From positions 124,001 to 188,000 of the forward strand of contig NC_014654.1 in the NCBI RefSeq assembly GCF_000166415.1: DNA of 64,000 bases, written 5' to 3'. This document shows, piece by piece, positions 62,466 through 64,000 of the stretch. Both the position numbers and the translations under genes were made by a program. This DNA comes from Halanaerobium hydrogeniformans. Lineage in GTDB: Bacteria > Bacillota > Halanaerobiia > Halanaerobiales > Halanaerobiaceae. Below the pieces are notes generated by a model that made no database searches, was not told the DNA's origin, and saw nothing but the letters and a program-made list of their open reading frames with translations. Every line of letters begins with the position of its first letter. Position 1 is the first letter of the stretch.

Positions 62466-63773
62466 TTGGCTTATGAGGTGAAAATGCCTAAATTTGGAGA
62501 AACAATGACAGAGGGTACAATCTTTACTTGGTTCGTAGAAGAGGGTGATAGTGTAGAGTCAGGCGATCCTCTTTTTGAAGTAGAAACAGATAAAGCTAGT
62601 TTGGAAGTTGAAGCAGAGCAAACAGGGGTATTGGCAAAAATTTTGATTAAAGAAAATGAAACTGCTCCAATAGGAGATGTTGTTGCTTTAATTGCTGAAG
62701 AAGGTGAAGATATAGAATCACTCGATTTCGGTGCAGAAAGCAGTAAAGAAGCTGCTGAAGAAGAAAGCACAACAAAAGTAGAAAAAACAGCTGAGAAAAT
62801 CGAGAAAGTAATCCGGGCAGAGGGCGAAAAAATTAAAGCTTCACCAGCGGCAAAAAGACTTGCAAAAGAGAAAAATATTGAATTAAATAAAGTTCAAGCA
62901 GGTGATGGCAGAGAAGCGATTATAGAAGCTGATGTTAGAGATTACATAAATACAAATCTACCTTCAGCAACTCCAACAGCTGAAAAGAAAGCTGCAGCAC
63001 AAGGGATAGATTTAAGTAAACTCGAAGGAACAGGTGCTGGAGGAAGAATTCAGAGCAGTGATCTTGACAGCTATACTGTAGAGAAAACTGAAACTGATCA
63101 GGAGATTCCATTTACCGGGTTGAGAAAGGTCATTTCAAAGAGAATGAGCCAGAGTTTTCAGGAAGTACCACAGGTAACTACAACAGTAAAAGCTGATATG
63201 AAAGAAATTAAAGATTTAAGAGAAAAGATTAAAGAATTATCAGAAGAACATATTTCCTATACCGATATTTTGCTATTAATTGCTTCAAGGATGCTTAAGA
63301 AATATCCTAAGATAAATTCTCATATCAGTCAGGATAAAATGATAGTTAAAAGCAGTATAAATATTGGCATTGCAGTAGATGTTCCAGGTGGCTTAGTAGT
63401 ACCAGTAATTAAGAATGTTGGAAGAAAGAGTTTAGAAGAGATTGCAAAAGAAAGAAAAATTTTAGTTAAAAAAGCTAGAGAAGGTAAACTGAACAATGAC
63501 GATCTAAGTGGTGGAACCTTTACAATCACTAATCTTGGTGGATTTGAAACAGAGATATTTACACCAATTGTAAATCAACCAGAAGCAGCAATTTTGGGAG
63601 TAGGGCAGATTTCAGATGAAGTTGTTCCTGTTGATGGAGAAGTTACAATTAGACCTATGCTATGGTTAAGTATGGCTTATGACCATCGTGCAGTTGATGG
63701 GGCACCAGCTGCAGAATTTTTACAGAAGATTAAAAATGCTCTGGAAAATCCAGTTAGCTTATTATTATCATAA
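62466..63773 (+). CDS. Dihydrolipoamide acyltransferase (E2) with two E3/E1-binding modules
   Basis: The start is TTG 62466 after AGAGGTGA. The 435-residue protein has a lipoyl domain at residues 1-80 with lipoyl-Lys43 (ETDKASLE), then two consecutive peripheral-subunit-binding-like domains, about 125-161 (ASPAAKRLAKEKNIEL) and 168-203 (ATPTAEKKAAAQGIDLSKLEGTGAGGRI). The catalytic domain has His407/Asp411 (DHRAVDGAPAAEF). Two such modules with one lipoyl domain are uncommon. No E3 gene lies in the window. Confidence 0.9.
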   Translation: MAYEVKMPKFGETMTEGTIFTWFVEEGDSVESGDPLFEVETDKASLEVEAEQTGVLAKILIKENETAPIGDVVALIAEEGEDIESLDFGAESSKEAAEEESTTKVEKTAEKIEKVIRAEGEKIKASPAAKRLAKEKNIELNKVQAGDGREAIIEADVRDYINTNLPSATPTAEKKAAAQGIDLSKLEGTGAGGRIQSSDLDSYTVEKTETDQEIPFTGLRKVISKRMSQSFQEVPQVTTTVKADMKEIKDLREKIKELSEEHISYTDILLLIASRMLKKYPKINSHISQDKMIVKSSINIGIAVDVPGGLVVPVIKNVGRKSLEEIAKERKILVKKAREGKLNNDDLSGGTFTITNLGGFETEIFTPIVNQPEAAILGVGQISDEVVPVDGEVTIRPMLWLSMAYDHRAVDGAPAAEFLQKIKNALENPVSLLLS

Positions 63774-63857
63774 TTATATAAAAATCATATCGGCAAAATA
63801 TGATTAATTATTTAGATAATAAGTTAAAAGAAGTATTACTACAGAGGGGGACAGGTA

Positions 63858-64000
63858 ATGAGTACTGGCAAATTGGGTAAATTTGACAAAGAGAGGGTAC
63901 TAGAGATAATTAAGGATCAAGGGATATTAATATTTTTTGCTTTATTATTATTTAGCGTTTCTTTGTTATCAGACCGTTTTTTAACTACGAGAAATATTAT
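63858..64000 (+). CDS. RbsC-type ABC transporter permease, N-terminal part
   Basis: The open frame from ATG 63858 (RBS AGAGGGGGAC) runs off the window. The visible 47 residues comprise a charged N-terminus and the first membrane helix with the CUT2 permease pattern LIFFALLLFSVSLLSDRFLTTRNI. It would be a second RbsC-type permease of this region, 85 bases downstream of E2, and suggests that transport genes belong to the dehydrogenase operon. Confidence 0.8.
   Translation, partial: MSTGKLGKFDKERVLEIIKDQGILIFFALLLFSVSLLSDRFLTTRNI

Overview
The window is AT-rich DNA. Its strong AGGAGG-type ribosome sites, frequent TTG/GTG starts and many PTS and ABC sugar systems are typical of a fermentative Firmicute. 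An OmpA-domain protein with a signal peptide, plus two solute-binding proteins that lack a lipobox cysteine, point to a Gram-negative-type envelope. Together these fit the Halanaerobiales, most likely a Halanaerobium-like bacterium. This assignment is inference from gene content; no rRNA lies in the window.

Layout. (1) 1-4.6 kb: end of a dCMP deaminase gene, trmO, a DsrE-like gene, an ATP-grasp ligase paired with an esterase, and a second multidomain esterase. (2) 4.7-6.2 kb: a degenerate IS (IS1202/ISNCY-type). (3) 6.2-17.4 kb: galactoside utilisation, with a ROK regulator, galE-galK-galT, an ArsR-type regulator, a sugar ABC importer without its own ATPase, and a GH2 glycosidase. (4) 17.5-26.6 kb: a PAS/GGDEF/HD-GYP protein, DUF4126 and fasciclin proteins, a convergent pabA-pabB-pabC-fsa operon, a GntP-type permease and a ComB-like phosphatase. 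(5) 26.7-31.1 kb: a galactitol-type PTS with its PRD regulator. (6) 31.3-40.8 kb: a PII-like protein, a LevR/CelR-type sigma-54 activator, then a sigma-54 promoter driving HPr, a cellobiose-type PTS, GH4 and GH1 phospho-beta-glucosidases and a Cof phosphatase. (7) 40.8-47.3 kb: an OmpA-like protein, then an N-acetylglucosamine operon controlled by a BglG-type antiterminator with two RAT/terminator leaders. (8) 47.3-64 kb: an accessory catabolic region with an old-yellow-enzyme-type oxidoreductase behind a long structured leader, an IS6-like transposase, cupin, AEC transporter, an HPr variant, two paralogous FCD-GntR regulators, an RbsABC-type importer, a second copy of the IS1202-type element, a 2-oxoacid/acetoin dehydrogenase E1a-E1b-E2 set, and the start of another RbsC-type permease.

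The most notable unexplained structure is in region 8. Near-identical palindromes of the form AACTGTTAACAGTT lie just downstream of strong promoters at the oxidoreductase leader, the second GntR gene and the dehydrogenase operon. A further perfect 45-bp inverted repeat precedes the importer. They define a candidate local regulon for a substrate I cannot name. Other points of note are the unassigned structured leader at about 47.37-47.57 kb, an HPr paralogue with Asp in place of the regulatory Ser46, two IS insertions whose target duplications each end exactly at a -35 hexamer, and possible ATT starts in two PTS regulator genes.
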